In this document: one piece after another, positions 10,958 through 22,112 of the stretch
Layout of the letters: the number at the start of each line of letters is the position of its first letter
How positions within the stretch are numbered: position 1 is the stretch's first letter
Source: Rhodanobacter denitrificans
Lineage (GTDB): Bacteria; Pseudomonadota; Gammaproteobacteria; Xanthomonadales; Rhodanobacteraceae
Length of the DNA stretch: 64,000 bases
NCBI GenBank assembly: GCA_003241385.1
Contig: QFPO01000003.1
Span: forward strand, 434,001-498,000
Direction of reading: 5' to 3'
Notes under the pieces: model-generated
Database searches by the model: none
Told to the model about the DNA's origin: nothing
What the model saw: only the letters and a program-made list of their open reading frames with translations
Program-made: the position numbers and the translations under genes

Positions 10958-11635
10958 ATGATCCGCTTCGAGCAGGTCGCCAAGCGCTATCCGGGCGGAC
11001 ACGATGCGCTGATCGACCTCAGCTTCACGGTGGCGGCCGGCGAGATGGTCTTCGTGACCGGCCACTCGGGCGCCGGCAAGAGCACGCTGCTGAAGCTGCT
11101 GAGCCTGGTCGAGCGTCCCACGCGCGGCTCGGTGCACGTCGACGACGTCGACCTGTCGCGCGTGCGGCGCCGCCGCGTACCGCAGGTGCGCCGCGGCATC
11201 GGCATGGTGTTCCAGGACCATCGCCTGCTGATGGACCGCAGCGTGTTCGACAATGTCGCGCTGCCGCTGGTGATCGCCGGCGCGCCACGCGCCGAGGCCG
11301 CCAAGCGCGTGCGCGCAGCGCTCGACAAGGTCGGCCTGCTCGCGCGCGAGAAGGCGGCGCCGACGCTGCTGTCGGCCGGCGAACAGCAGCGCGTCGGCAT
11401 CGCCCGCGCGATCGTCGGCAAGCCGCCGCTGATCATCGCCGACGAGCCGACCGGCAATCTCGATCCGCAGCTGTCGGTCGGCATCATGCAGCTGTTCGCC
11501 GAGTTCGCTCAGGTCGGCACCGCGGTGCTGGTCGCGAGCCACGACCTGCATCTGATCAAGCGCATGAACCAGCGCGTGCTGGTGCTCGACCACGGGCGGC
11601 TGATCGACGACTTCCGTCCGCAGGCCACCGCATGA
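10958..11635 (+). CDS. ftsE: Cell division ATP-binding protein FtsE
   Basis: ABC ATPase that works with FtsX at the septum to control periplasmic amidase activation during division; cytoplasmic face of the inner membrane. It has 225 residues, standard for FtsE. Walker A (GHSGAGKST) is at 35-43, the signature LSAGEQQ at 138-144, Walker B (LIIADEP) at about 158-164, and an H-loop histidine in VASHDLHL. The opening MIRFEQVAKRYPGG is typical of FtsE. The stop overlaps the ftsX start, so the two are translationally coupled. No ftsY precedes it within the 88 bases to the gspF-like gene, unlike the E. coli ftsYEX arrangement. Confidence 0.96.
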   Translation: MIRFEQVAKRYPGGHDALIDLSFTVAAGEMVFVTGHSGAGKSTLLKLLSLVERPTRGSVHVDDVDLSRVRRRRVPQVRRGIGMVFQDHRLLMDRSVFDNVALPLVIAGAPRAEAAKRVRAALDKVGLLAREKAAPTLLSAGEQQRVGIARAIVGKPPLIIADEPTGNLDPQLSVGIMQLFAEFAQVGTAVLVASHDLHLIKRMNQRVLVLDHGRLIDDFRPQATA

Positions 11636-12630
11636 ACGTCCGACGCCGGCCGCCGCGCCGCAGCGCCCCCGAACCGGCACCGCCCAAGCGCACGCGCGCG
11701 CCGCGGCCGACCGCCGGCGCACGCCTGGGCCGCTGGCGCGACCATCACCTCTACGGCCTGCTGTCGAGCCTGGGCCGGCTCGCGCTACGGCCGCTGGCGA
11801 CCGTGCTGACGGTCGCCGTGCTCGGCGTCGCGCTGGCGCTGCCGCTGCTGCTGCAGGCGGCGCTCGACAATCTGCGTGCGTTCTCCGGCGGCCTGCGCGA
11901 AGCGCGCGAGATCACCGTGTTTCTCGATCCGGACGTCGGCGCCGCGGCGGCGGCCGAGATCGCTGCCGGATGGCGCGCCCGGCCCGACGTCGCCGACGTG
12001 ATCGTCCGCACGCCCGAGCAGGGGCTGTCCGAGTTCCGTCAGCTGTCGGGTTTCTCCGAGGCGCTGGAGGTGCTCGACTCCAATCCGCTGCCGACCGTGC
12101 TGGTCGTCGCGCCGGCCGGCACCGCAGCCGACGGCGGCGACAGTGCCCTGGTCGCGGCGATCGAAGCGGACCGCCGCGTCGATCTCGTGCAGCACGATGC
12201 GGCCTGGCGCCGGCGCCTGACCGCGATCATGACGCTCGGCGAGCGCGCCGCGATCGCGCTGGCCGCACTGTTCGGCCTGGCGACGCTGCTGGTCGTCGGC
12301 AATACCGTGCGGCTGGACGTGCAGAGCCGGGCCGAGGAGATTGCGATCATGCAGCTGATGGGGGCCGGCGACGGCTTCGTGCGACGTCCGTTTTTGTACG
12401 CCGGACTTTGGTACGGTCTGCTCGGCGCGGTCGTCGCGATCGTGATCGTGCTGGCGATGCATCTGGCGCTCCGCGACGCGCTCGCGCAGCTGATTGCCAG
12501 CTACGGCGGGCAGCTGACGGTGCGCGGCGTCGCGCCGTCGGCCCTGGCGGCGACACTGGCCGGGGGTGCGGCCCTGGGCTGGCTCGGCGCCTGGATCGCC
12601 AGCACACGCCAGCTGAGGAGAACCGCATGA
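11632..12630 (+). CDS. ftsX: Cell division protein FtsX
   Basis: Permease-like partner of FtsE in the inner membrane, 332 residues. A basic, Pro/Arg-rich cytoplasmic N-terminus (1-45) is followed by TM1 (about 52-75). A periplasmic domain (about 80-200) follows, then TM2-TM4 (about 205-325), the usual four-segment layout. The NTVRLDVQSRAEEIAIMQLMGA segment after TM2 is the recognisable FtsX signature region. The start at 11632 overlaps ftsE by four bases (ATGA) and the end overlaps the receiver-protein gene, again ATGA. The long Arg-rich N-terminal tail is common in this bacterial order. Confidence 0.95.
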   Translation: MNVRRRPPRRSAPEPAPPKRTRAPRPTAGARLGRWRDHHLYGLLSSLGRLALRPLATVLTVAVLGVALALPLLLQAALDNLRAFSGGLREAREITVFLDPDVGAAAAAEIAAGWRARPDVADVIVRTPEQGLSEFRQLSGFSEALEVLDSNPLPTVLVVAPAGTAADGGDSALVAAIEADRRVDLVQHDAAWRRRLTAIMTLGERAAIALAALFGLATLLVVGNTVRLDVQSRAEEIAIMQLMGAGDGFVRRPFLYAGLWYGLLGAVVAIVIVLAMHLALRDALAQLIASYGGQLTVRGVAPSALAATLAGGAALGWLGAWIASTRQLRRTA

Positions 12631-13469
12631 CGCCGCTCGGAGTGATCGGTCAGCAGCCGCGCGTGCTGATCGTCGACGGTTCGCGCGTCGTGCGCCGGCT
12701 GATCGAGCAGGTGCTGCAGGCCGAGCTGCCGGGCGTGACGGTCATCGCCTGCGCGAGCGGCGAGGAAGCACTGGCGCGGCTCGACGAAGGCGGCTTCGAT
12801 TTCGTCACGACCGCATTGCGGCTGCCGGACATGGACGGCGTCGATCTGGCGCGGCGGATCCGCGCGCACGCGCCGCAGGCCTATGTGCCGATCGTCGTCG
12901 TGTCCGGATCGGCGCAGGAACGGCTGATGGCGCGCACGCTCGGCGACGATGTCACCGACTATTTCGACAAGTCGCTCGGTTTCCAGGCGCTGGCCGCGTT
13001 CATCGGCGGCTACGTGCACCCGGTCGACCGCATCACCGGCAAGGTGCTCTACGTCGAGGACAGCCGCGTAGTCGCGCTGGCGACCTCGCGCATCCTCGAA
13101 CGGCACGGCCTGTCGGTGCGCCACGTCGTCAGCGCCGAGGAGGCGATCCAGATCGTCGAGGACGAGCGCGGCGCGGACGGCCTGCCGACCGTCGACCTCG
13201 TGCTGACCGACGTCAGCCTCAAGGGCACGCTGACCGGCGGCGATCTGCTCGACCGCATCCGCGGCCATTGCGGCCTCGGCAAGGGCCTGCTGCCGGTGCT
13301 GGTGATGACCGGCGACGACAATCCGCGCAGCCAGGCCGTACTGCTGCGCGCCGGCGCGAACGACCTGGTCAGTAAGCCGATCGACGAGCGACTGCTGGTG
13401 ACCAAGCTGCAGTTCCAGCTGCGCGTCAGCCAGCATCTGCGCCGTCAGCAGACGGAGCCGGCACGATGA
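12627..13469 (+). CDS. Response regulator with two receiver domains, the first degenerate
   Basis: 280 residues made of two CheY-like receiver domains (about 11-128 and 139-268) and no output domain. In the second, the acidic pair (E144, D145), the phospho-acceptor D195 (LVLTDVSL) and the conserved K250 (SKPID) are all present. In the first, one acidic residue remains (D17), K115 is present, but the acceptor position is alanine (TTALRLPDMDG, A63), so it should not be phosphorylated. It probably acts as a signalling adaptor. It sits inside the ftsEX-ung operon with four-base overlaps on both sides. No histidine kinase is nearby. Confidence 0.88.
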   Translation: MTPLGVIGQQPRVLIVDGSRVVRRLIEQVLQAELPGVTVIACASGEEALARLDEGGFDFVTTALRLPDMDGVDLARRIRAHAPQAYVPIVVVSGSAQERLMARTLGDDVTDYFDKSLGFQALAAFIGGYVHPVDRITGKVLYVEDSRVVALATSRILERHGLSVRHVVSAEEAIQIVEDERGADGLPTVDLVLTDVSLKGTLTGGDLLDRIRGHCGLGKGLLPVLVMTGDDNPRSQAVLLRAGANDLVSKPIDERLLVTKLQFQLRVSQHLRRQQTEPAR

Positions 13470-14188
13470 GCGCGCCTGAACCGACCGCAGCCGATCGTCT
13501 CAAGCTCGAGCCGAGCTGGAAGCAGCGTGTCGGGCCTTGGTTCGACCGGCCCGAGATGATCGCGCTCGGCCAGTTCCTGCGCGAGGAGAAGCAGGCCGGC
13601 AAGGTGATCTATCCGCCGGGCTCGCGGATCTTCGCGGCGCTCGACACGACGCCGTTCGAGTCGGTCAAGGTGGTCGTGCTCGGTCAGGACCCGTACCACG
13701 GTCCGAACCAGGCGCACGGCCTGTGTTTCTCGGTGCTGCCCGGCGTCCCGGTGCCGCCGTCGCTCGAGAACATCTTCAAGGAGATCGAGCGCGATCTGCA
13801 CATCGCACGCCCCGACCACGGCTGCCTGATCCCGTGGGCGCGCCAGGGCGTGCTGCTGCTCAATGCCGTGCTGACGGTCGAGCGCGCGCACGCCGGATCG
13901 CACCAGGGCAAGGGCTGGGAGGGCTTCACCGATGCCTGCGTCGACGCGCTCAATCGCGAGCGCGAGAACCTGGTGTTCCTGCTCTGGGGCAGCTATGCCC
14001 AGGCCAAGGGCAAGCTGATCGACGCGCGGCGCCACCGCGTGCTCAAGGCGCCACATCCGTCGCCGCTGTCGGCCCATCGCGGCTTCATCGGCTGCGGACA
14101 TTTTTCCCGTACGAACGAGTACTTGGCGCAACACGGCCTGACGCCGATCGACTGGCGGCTGCCTCCGGCCGCCGAGCTGGACCTGTGA
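13466..14188 (+). CDS. ung: Uracil-DNA glycosylase, family 1
   Basis: Removes uracil from DNA as the first step of base excision repair. 240 residues. The catalytic water-activating motif GQDPYHG is at 73-79 (D75) and the C-terminal HPSPLS loop is near 195-200, both intact. The uracil pocket motif LLLNAVLTVE is also visible. The ATG at 13466 overlaps the stop of the receiver gene, so ung is the last gene of the ftsE-ftsX-receiver-ung string. A gap of 189 bases then separates it from rpoH. Confidence 0.97.
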   Translation: MSAPEPTAADRLKLEPSWKQRVGPWFDRPEMIALGQFLREEKQAGKVIYPPGSRIFAALDTTPFESVKVVVLGQDPYHGPNQAHGLCFSVLPGVPVPPSLENIFKEIERDLHIARPDHGCLIPWARQGVLLLNAVLTVERAHAGSHQGKGWEGFTDACVDALNRERENLVFLLWGSYAQAKGKLIDARRHRVLKAPHPSPLSAHRGFIGCGHFSRTNEYLAQHGLTPIDWRLPPAAELDL

Positions 14189-14238
14189 ACCGCGGTCGCC
14201 CGGCCGCGATTGTTCACGCCGCGACAGCACAGAAATAA

Positions 14239-14267
14239 CTGGCGATTCACGAAATCGGGTGTAGTAT
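14239..14267 (+). promoter_or_regulatory. Candidate upstream sigma-70-type promoter of rpoH
   Basis: CTGGCG (14239-14244) and TAGTAT (14262-14267) are spaced 17 bases apart. Each matches its consensus box only partly, so this is a weak call. It would give a leader of about 100 bases containing the CIRCE operator. Confidence 0.3.
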
Positions 14268-14308
14268 ACCGACCAGTTCAGAAAAGGCCGCCGCGGGCGT
14301 TCCGAGCA

Positions 14309-14338
14309 GGAACTTCCGGCGCGGTTAGCACTCTCTCA
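14309..14338 (+). promoter_or_regulatory. Sigma-E-type promoter candidate of rpoH
   Basis: GGAACTT at 14309-14315 is an exact match to the -35 element known for RpoE (sigma-E) promoters. TCTCT/TCTCA at 14332-14338 lies 16-18 bases downstream and would serve as the TCnnA-type -10 box. E. coli rpoH also has a sigma-E promoter. The -10 would lie inside the CIRCE element, so bound HrcA would block it. Confidence 0.5.
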
Positions 14339-14351
14339 ATGGGAGTGCTAA
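14325..14351. promoter_or_regulatory. Perfect CIRCE element (HrcA operator) upstream of rpoH
   Basis: TTAGCACTC (14325-14333), nine bases, then GAGTGCTAA (14343-14351). This is an exact copy of the CIRCE consensus, with the canonical nine-base spacer, bound by the heat-shock repressor HrcA. It ends 26 bases before the rpoH ATG, and the Shine-Dalgarno AGGAGG follows at 14366-14371. CIRCE is classically found before groESL and hrcA/dnaK operons. Here the only gene it can control is rpoH. Confidence 0.95.
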
Positions 14352-14377
14352 TTTGCCACTCGATAGGAGGACACCAC

Positions 14378-15253
<876 letters not shown>

Positions 15254-15299
15254 TCGGCCCGATCAACGTAATCACGCCGGCGCACCGCGCCGACGACCG

Positions 15300-15329
15300 A
15301 CGGCCCCGGCAACGGGGCCGTTTTTTTTT
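15300..15329 (+). terminator. Factor-independent terminator of rpoH
   Basis: Stem CGGCCCC (15301-15307) with GGGGCCG (15314-15320), extended by A15300-T15321, a six-base loop, then nine T in a row (15321-15329). A textbook intrinsic terminator 46 bases past the rpoH stop. Confidence 0.93.
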
Positions 15330-15385
15330 GGTCTTCAGCCATCTGCGAGAGTCGACCTGAGCCAGTCCCGTCCGCATCGACGCCT

Positions 15386-15422
15386 CCGCTCTCGCTCTCG
15401 CTCTTCTCGCTCTCGCTCTCGC
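15386..15422. repeat. CTCTCG/GAGAGC simple-sequence repeat
   Basis: A run of six-base CTCGCT units interrupted by one CTT step, in non-coding DNA between rpoH and priA. Read on the minus strand it would encode Ser-Glu repeats, but I see no credible gene around it. Such tracts can vary in copy number by slippage. Confidence 0.75.
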
Positions 15423-15604
15423 CGTAGCTTTCGCTCTTGGCCGTTGGTGCGCCTAAAGCGAGCCGAGCATCGCAGGTCGTCCAGGCCGAAGAGCTGCCCC
15501 GTGTCTGAGCGCAGCGAGTGGGGGCAGCGTGCCTGGACGACCGAGAAGCGCAGGGGACCGGCGCGGCGCAGCCGCGTCGGCTCGCGTCAGCGCAGGCGGT
15601 TTTG

Positions 15605-15726
15605 GTGACTTTTTCCAAGCAAGAATGTCCGGGAGACATTCTTGACGTCGCGTCAGCGACGGCCCGAAGGGCGGACGCCAGAGAGGGCGGTCCGCAAAAA
15701 AGTCACCCGCTCGCGCAGCGAGCGGA
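15605..15726. repeat. Multi-hairpin palindromic intergenic element
   Basis: The outer arms GTGACTTTTT (15605-15614) and AAAAAGTCAC (15697-15706) are perfect inverted repeats. Nested between them are AAGAATGTC/GACATTCTT (15621-15629, 15635-15643), CGTCGC/GCGACG (15646-15651, 15656-15661), GCCC/GGGC (15662-15672) and GCGGAC/GTCCGC (15671-15676, 15690-15695). A further CCGCTCGC/GCGAGCGG pair follows (about 15707-15725). So many exact stems in 120 bases is far beyond chance. I recall similar blocks scattered through Lysobacterales genomes, but I cannot confirm copies elsewhere. It may be a dispersed REP-like element or structured RNA. Confidence 0.7.
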
Positions 15727-15916
15727 AGCTCTTGCTTCGAATCTTTTCTCTTGATTTTCCTGAGGGCGAGCCGGCTCGAGAAGGGCAAGATCAAGTCCGC
15801 GTCGACATCGAAAGCCCGCGCTTCAGATCCCTCGAAGGCAAAAGCCACCACGGAGCAGCCGCCGAAACCGAGTGATCCCGCAGACGGCACAGAAACCTTT
15901 TCCGGGCCGCGGAGCG

Positions 15917-18124
<2,208 letters not shown>

Positions 18125-18231
18125 CGCCCCAGTCTAGCGGCAGGCCCGGAACTCGGCGCGAGTTATCGGCCTCTCCTCACCCTCGCTGCGCGAAATCGCC
18201 GCCAAGTGGCCGTGTCGCCGGACATTTGTCG

Positions 18232-18256
18232 CTTATCCACAAGCGCTGTGGATAAG
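18232..18256. promoter_or_regulatory. Inverted pair of perfect DnaA boxes
   Basis: TTATCCACA (18233-18241) and TGTGGATAA (18247-18255) are both exact DnaA-box consensus matches, head to head with five bases between, inside a 10-bp perfect inverted repeat. A TTGTGCACA-like box lies at 18437-18445 (minus strand), and an AT-richer stretch with TTTAACCAATCTTAAATGATATA lies at about 18325-18350. It could control priA, titrate DnaA or be part of an origin. The chromosomal origin normally sits next to dnaA, which is not here. Confidence 0.6.
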
Positions 18257-18473
18257 TCTGTGGACGAGCCGCCGTGAGCCGCTCGCGGAGCGCACAGCGA
18301 CGCGCTCGCGGTCACGTTGGCGAATGTTTAACCAATCTTAAATGATATAGGCGGATCAACGACTTAGATGACGAGCGCCGGCCGTCGATGACATCGTGAT
18401 GACGCTCGGCAGCAGGCCGGGCGCGATCGTGCTGCCTGTGCACAAAATGCTTGACAAGGCGGCCGGAAGCCCG

Positions 18474-19700
18474 TCAGGTCACCGCCAGCCCGATCACGAT
18501 CGCGGCGACGAGGCCGAGCGACAGCAGGACCGAGTAGCAGGTGCCGACAACGCCGTAGGTGATCACGCCCATGATCCAGCCTTGGCGATAGACGCGCTTC
18601 TGCATCAGCAGCAGATACAGCGGCAGCCAGACCCAGGCTGCAGTGATCAGCCAGGTGACCGGCGTGGCCGCCGACGGCACCGCGGCCAGCGCGTCGCGCA
18701 GCGCGTACAGCACGATCAGCACCAGCATCGACAGAAAGATGAAGGCATGGCTGTGCAGCGCCACCATCAGATGCTCCATGTACAGCCGGCGCTTGAACAC
18801 GTAGACGATCTTCAGCAGCACCGCGAAGATCGGCATCAGCACGAACAGCGTCTGCGGCGCCACCGAGAACAAGGCGGTGCCGAGCAGCGCCGGCTTCTTG
18901 GTCGCCAGGCTCGCGTTGGCGCGCATATGTCCCAGCGAGGCGTTGATGCGCCGGTTGACCGCCTGCGGCAGCCAAGCGATCTCGACCGGATTGGTGGCGG
19001 CGTTCCACGGACGGTCGTTGAACGTGAACATCACGTCGAGCACGGACTCGACGGTTTCGGGTTTTCTGCCGCCGGACGTCCCGGCCGAGGTCTCGCCGAC
19101 GCTGCCCGGGGCCACACGATCGCCGGTGCCGTCCGCCGGCGCCGTCTCGGTCGTGCCGTCGGCGGGCGGCCCAGGCGTCGCGTCTTCGGCCTGAGGCGTC
19201 GTCGCCGGCGGCGACGCGTCGCCCGGCTCGCTCGTCCTGGCGCCGTCCTCGGCATCGAGCACGATGTCGACGCCGTCGTTCTGGAACACCCCTTCCATCG
19301 ACAGCTGCACCGCGAAGATCGACAGCACGCACAGCACGAAGAACAGGCGGAACGGCGTGACGTAGCGGACGCGGCGGCCGGCGCAGTACTCGGTCGTCAG
19401 AAAACCGGGCCGGAAGTACAGGTCGAAAATCGATCGGAAGATGCGCGAATCGACGTTGAAGACGATGTCGGCCAGATCCGAGCCGACCTCGCGCAGACTG
19501 CGGATCATGCCCTTCTCGGGCTGGCCGCACCGATAGCAGTACCCGCCGTAGAGCGGGGAAGCGCAGTTGCCGCAGGCCGCGAAACGCGGCGGCGGCGGCG
19601 CCGGCTCGGCGACCGGCGCGACCGTCATCGGCAGCGTTTCGAGCGCGGCTCCGCCGGCCGCCGCCTCACCGCCGCCGGATGTCTTCGGATCGTTGTTCAT
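18474..19700 (-). CDS. DUF3667-type membrane protein with zinc-ribbon N-terminus
   Basis: 408 residues. After a Gly/Ala/Pro-rich start there is a four-cysteine ribbon (C43, C46, C55, C58), then SLREVGSDLADIVFNVDSR and FDLYFRPG, the recognisable DUF3667 opening, and a first membrane segment near 115-135. A long soluble insert (about 140-240) is rich in Ala, Thr, Pro and Asp. Four to five membrane segments follow to the C-terminus. Function is unknown for the family. I start it at ATG 19700 because the ribbon begins shortly after; an ATG at 19850 would add an Arg-rich tail with no family resemblance. The divergent 392-base gap upstream holds no recognisable operator. Confidence 0.8.
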   Translation of the reverse strand: MNNDPKTSGGGEAAAGGAALETLPMTVAPVAEPAPPPPRFAACGNCASPLYGGYCYRCGQPEKGMIRSLREVGSDLADIVFNVDSRIFRSIFDLYFRPGFLTTEYCAGRRVRYVTPFRLFFVLCVLSIFAVQLSMEGVFQNDGVDIVLDAEDGARTSEPGDASPPATTPQAEDATPGPPADGTTETAPADGTGDRVAPGSVGETSAGTSGGRKPETVESVLDVMFTFNDRPWNAATNPVEIAWLPQAVNRRINASLGHMRANASLATKKPALLGTALFSVAPQTLFVLMPIFAVLLKIVYVFKRRLYMEHLMVALHSHAFIFLSMLVLIVLYALRDALAAVPSAATPVTWLITAAWVWLPLYLLLMQKRVYRQGWIMGVITYGVVGTCYSVLLSLGLVAAIVIGLAVT

Positions 19701-20092
19701 CGGTCCACAGATGCCCCCGCGAGCCCGCCACCGCTCGCCCAAGCGGCGGACGATAACCGTTTTCGACGATCGCGGGTGCGCGATCACCGGCGGGCCGCTC
19801 ACCGGTCCGCGGCGCACGCCGATAAGGCGCACAGCCCGCTCCGATCGCACGAGACAAGGTGCCGACCGGTCCGCATGTGATCGGCTGGCCGCATGCTATG
19901 TTAGGACCGTCGGCACTTGACAAGACGCACTTGCATTCCAGCCGCTCGCATCAGCCGGAACGATGTCGAAGCAGCGCGCCGACGAACACCGTCAGGATCC
20001 TACGGGGCACTTCGTATACGAATCCATTTTTGACCGGGTCCTGCATCGGTCCCCGACCCGCCGACCATCCGTGAAAAAGGAGCGTTTCAGCG
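19701..20092. other. Divergent intergenic region, promoters not resolved
   Basis: Between the DUF3667 gene and the P-domain protein. I see a TTGACA at about 19917 without a suitable -10 box, and a good Shine-Dalgarno AAGGAG at 20077-20082 for the gene at 20093. No gene and no repeat is visible. Confidence 0.5.
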
Positions 20093-21802
20093 ATGTCCAA
20101 GCTATCGAGACTAGGCAACCCACCCGGCGCAGCGCTCGTCGTCGCCTGCGTGACCGCAGCGATCGCGAGCGCGACGGCACACGCGCAGCAACTGGACGAA
20201 GCCCCCTGGCGACCTGGCGCGAAAGCGCAGCTCTCACCCGATGCGGCCATGCCGCGGGCGGTCTGGCAGCCGCCCGCCAATGCGATCTACGACAACGGCC
20301 CGCTGAGCAGCGGCACCGCGCCGGGCTGCTCCGGCGACAGCGGCAACGCGAGCATCCTGCAGGATACGGCGCTGACGATGAGCACCTTCGGTGCGGGCCA
20401 TGCGGTCAGCAGCGGATTTCGCGTCGCCGACGATTTCGTCGTGCCGAGCGGCCAGACCTGGAACGTGACCGGTGCGAACTTCTTCGCGTACCAGACCAAC
20501 TCGGGCGCGACCTCGACGATCAACGCCGTCAACGTGCGCATCTGGAGCGGCGCTCCGGGCACCGGTACCGTTGTCTGCGGCGACACGGCGACCAACCGCA
20601 TGGACGCCACCGCCGCGTCGGGCATCTTCCGTACGCTCGAAAGCGCACCGGACTGCACGCGCCCGATCATGGTGCAGCACGTCGATCTGTCGAGCTGTCC
20701 GCCGCTCGCCGCCGGCACCTACTGGATCGACTGGCAGACCGGCGGCTCGCTCGCCAGCGGGCCGTGGGCGCCGCCGATCACGATCGCCGGCCAGGCGACG
20801 ACCGGTAACGCGATGCAGTTCGAGCCGACCGCCAGCACCTGGGGCGCACTGCTCGACGGCGGCAGCGGGACCGCACAGGGCCTGCCGTTCGTACTCGAGG
20901 GGCCGGCCGGCCCGGCGCTCGCGATCGATGCGGCGGCGGCGGTGCTGACCGATTCGTGCGCGGCCAATCCGGCGCAGGACAACGGGGTGGTCGAGCCGGG
21001 CGAGACCGTCGACATCGCGGTCCCGGTCAGCGCGAGCGGCGGCGACTTCACGAACGTCGTCGCCAGCCTCGCGCTGCCGGCACCGGGTTCGGTCGTCTAC
21101 GTCGTCTCGAGCGCCAACCTCGGCAGCTTGAGCGCCGGGCAGAGCGCGACCGCCAACTTCCGGATCCGCGTCGAGAAGAGCTTCACCTGCCTCAGCGACT
21201 TCATGCTGCCGCTGGCGGTCACCAGCAACGAAGGCAGTGCCAGCGGATCGATCGACGTGACCGTCGGCGCCTCGGCTTCGCCGGCGCCTGCCGACGTGCC
21301 GGTGGCGATTCCCGACAATTCGCCGACCGGCATCACCTCGAAGATCGCGGTGAGCCAGAATCTGACGCTGACCGATCTGAAGGTACGCGTGCGGGTGACG
21401 CACACCTGGGTCGGCGATCTGATCGTCCGGCTGACCAGCCCGGCCGGCACGACGGTCACACTGCTCGATCGCCCCGGTGTTCCGGCCAGCACCAACGGCT
21501 GCAACAACAATGATCTCGACCTCACGTTCGCCGACGGCCAGCCCGACCCGGAAGCCATCTGCAATACGGGCGGCACGAACGTGCCGTGGCCGGTCACCGA
21601 TGCGGCTCCGACCCAGCCGCTGTCGGCATTCGACGGAGAGAACGCGCTCGGCAACTGGGTGCTGACGATATCGGACAATGCCAACATCGACACCGGCACT
21701 CTGGTCGACTGGGAGCTGATCCCGACGCCGGCGTTCGAGGGCGGCTGCGAGGTCTGCGGCGGCCTGGCCGATCTGATCTTCGCGGACGGTTTCGAGCCGT
21801 AG
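20093..21802 (+). CDS. Secreted protein with proprotein-convertase P-domain and DGFE-type C-terminal tail
   Basis: 569 residues. A signal peptide is clear (hydrophobic core about 12-28, cleavage near AHA-Q at 31). Residues about 70-270 form a beta-rich domain with DDFVV and FVLEG motifs, followed by a CARDB-like segment (about 275-390; VVEPGETVDIAV). Next is a P-domain (about 395-555): SLTLTDLKVRV-like strands, THTWVGDLIVRLTSPAGT, and a closing GNWVLTISDNANIDTG...W. P-domains fold next to subtilisin or metalloproteases, but no catalytic domain is present. The very end, LADLIFADGFEP, resembles a C-terminal tail I recall on many exported proteins of this order, with no assigned function that I know of. 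It is preceded by AAGGAG at ten bases. Confidence 0.82.
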   Translation: MSKLSRLGNPPGAALVVACVTAAIASATAHAQQLDEAPWRPGAKAQLSPDAAMPRAVWQPPANAIYDNGPLSSGTAPGCSGDSGNASILQDTALTMSTFGAGHAVSSGFRVADDFVVPSGQTWNVTGANFFAYQTNSGATSTINAVNVRIWSGAPGTGTVVCGDTATNRMDATAASGIFRTLESAPDCTRPIMVQHVDLSSCPPLAAGTYWIDWQTGGSLASGPWAPPITIAGQATTGNAMQFEPTASTWGALLDGGSGTAQGLPFVLEGPAGPALAIDAAAAVLTDSCAANPAQDNGVVEPGETVDIAVPVSASGGDFTNVVASLALPAPGSVVYVVSSANLGSLSAGQSATANFRIRVEKSFTCLSDFMLPLAVTSNEGSASGSIDVTVGASASPAPADVPVAIPDNSPTGITSKIAVSQNLTLTDLKVRVRVTHTWVGDLIVRLTSPAGTTVTLLDRPGVPASTNGCNNNDLDLTFADGQPDPEAICNTGGTNVPWPVTDAAPTQPLSAFDGENALGNWVLTISDNANIDTGTLVDWELIPTPAFEGGCEVCGGLADLIFADGFEP

Positions 21803-21836
21803 CGGGAGGCAGCGGCGGAGCGCATCCGTCGCCGCG

Positions 21837-21862
21837 CAGGGCCCGGCCGAGGCCGGGCCCTG
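21837..21862 (+). terminator. Strong GC hairpin after the P-domain gene
   Basis: CAGGGCCCGGC (21837-21847) pairs perfectly with GCCGGGCCCTG (21852-21862) across a four-base loop, 34 bases past the stop. Only TGTT follows rather than a T-run, so termination is likely but not certain. The 250 bases from here to 22112 show no gene and must hold the MATE promoter. Confidence 0.65.
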
Positions 21863-22112
21863 TTCGCGACCGAAGCGTCGTTCTCGTAAGCAATTCGCGG
21901 CGGCCGCTGCGCTGCCTGCCCGGTGACTTCGTGTATCGGCATCCGGATGCTCGACGTGCGCGCATCATCTACCCGTACCGACCATCGAGCGCGCAGAGGC
22001 TGCGGCAGGCAACCGGACACGCGATTTCGCGGCACCGATCCGCCCGGCACGCTCACGCGCGGACCGGCGCACGCTCTACACTGGCGGCCGAATCGTCGTC
22101 CGCCCTTCTGCA

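Noticed and set aside
18125..18473. Chromosomal replication origin
   Set aside because: DnaA boxes are few and no dnaA, dnaN, gyrB, rpmH or parAB gene is in the window; I keep it only as a possible DnaA site.
19917..19950. TTGACA as a -35 box for the P-domain gene
   Set aside because: No -10-like hexamer lies 16-18 bases downstream, and the gene start is 140 bases further on.
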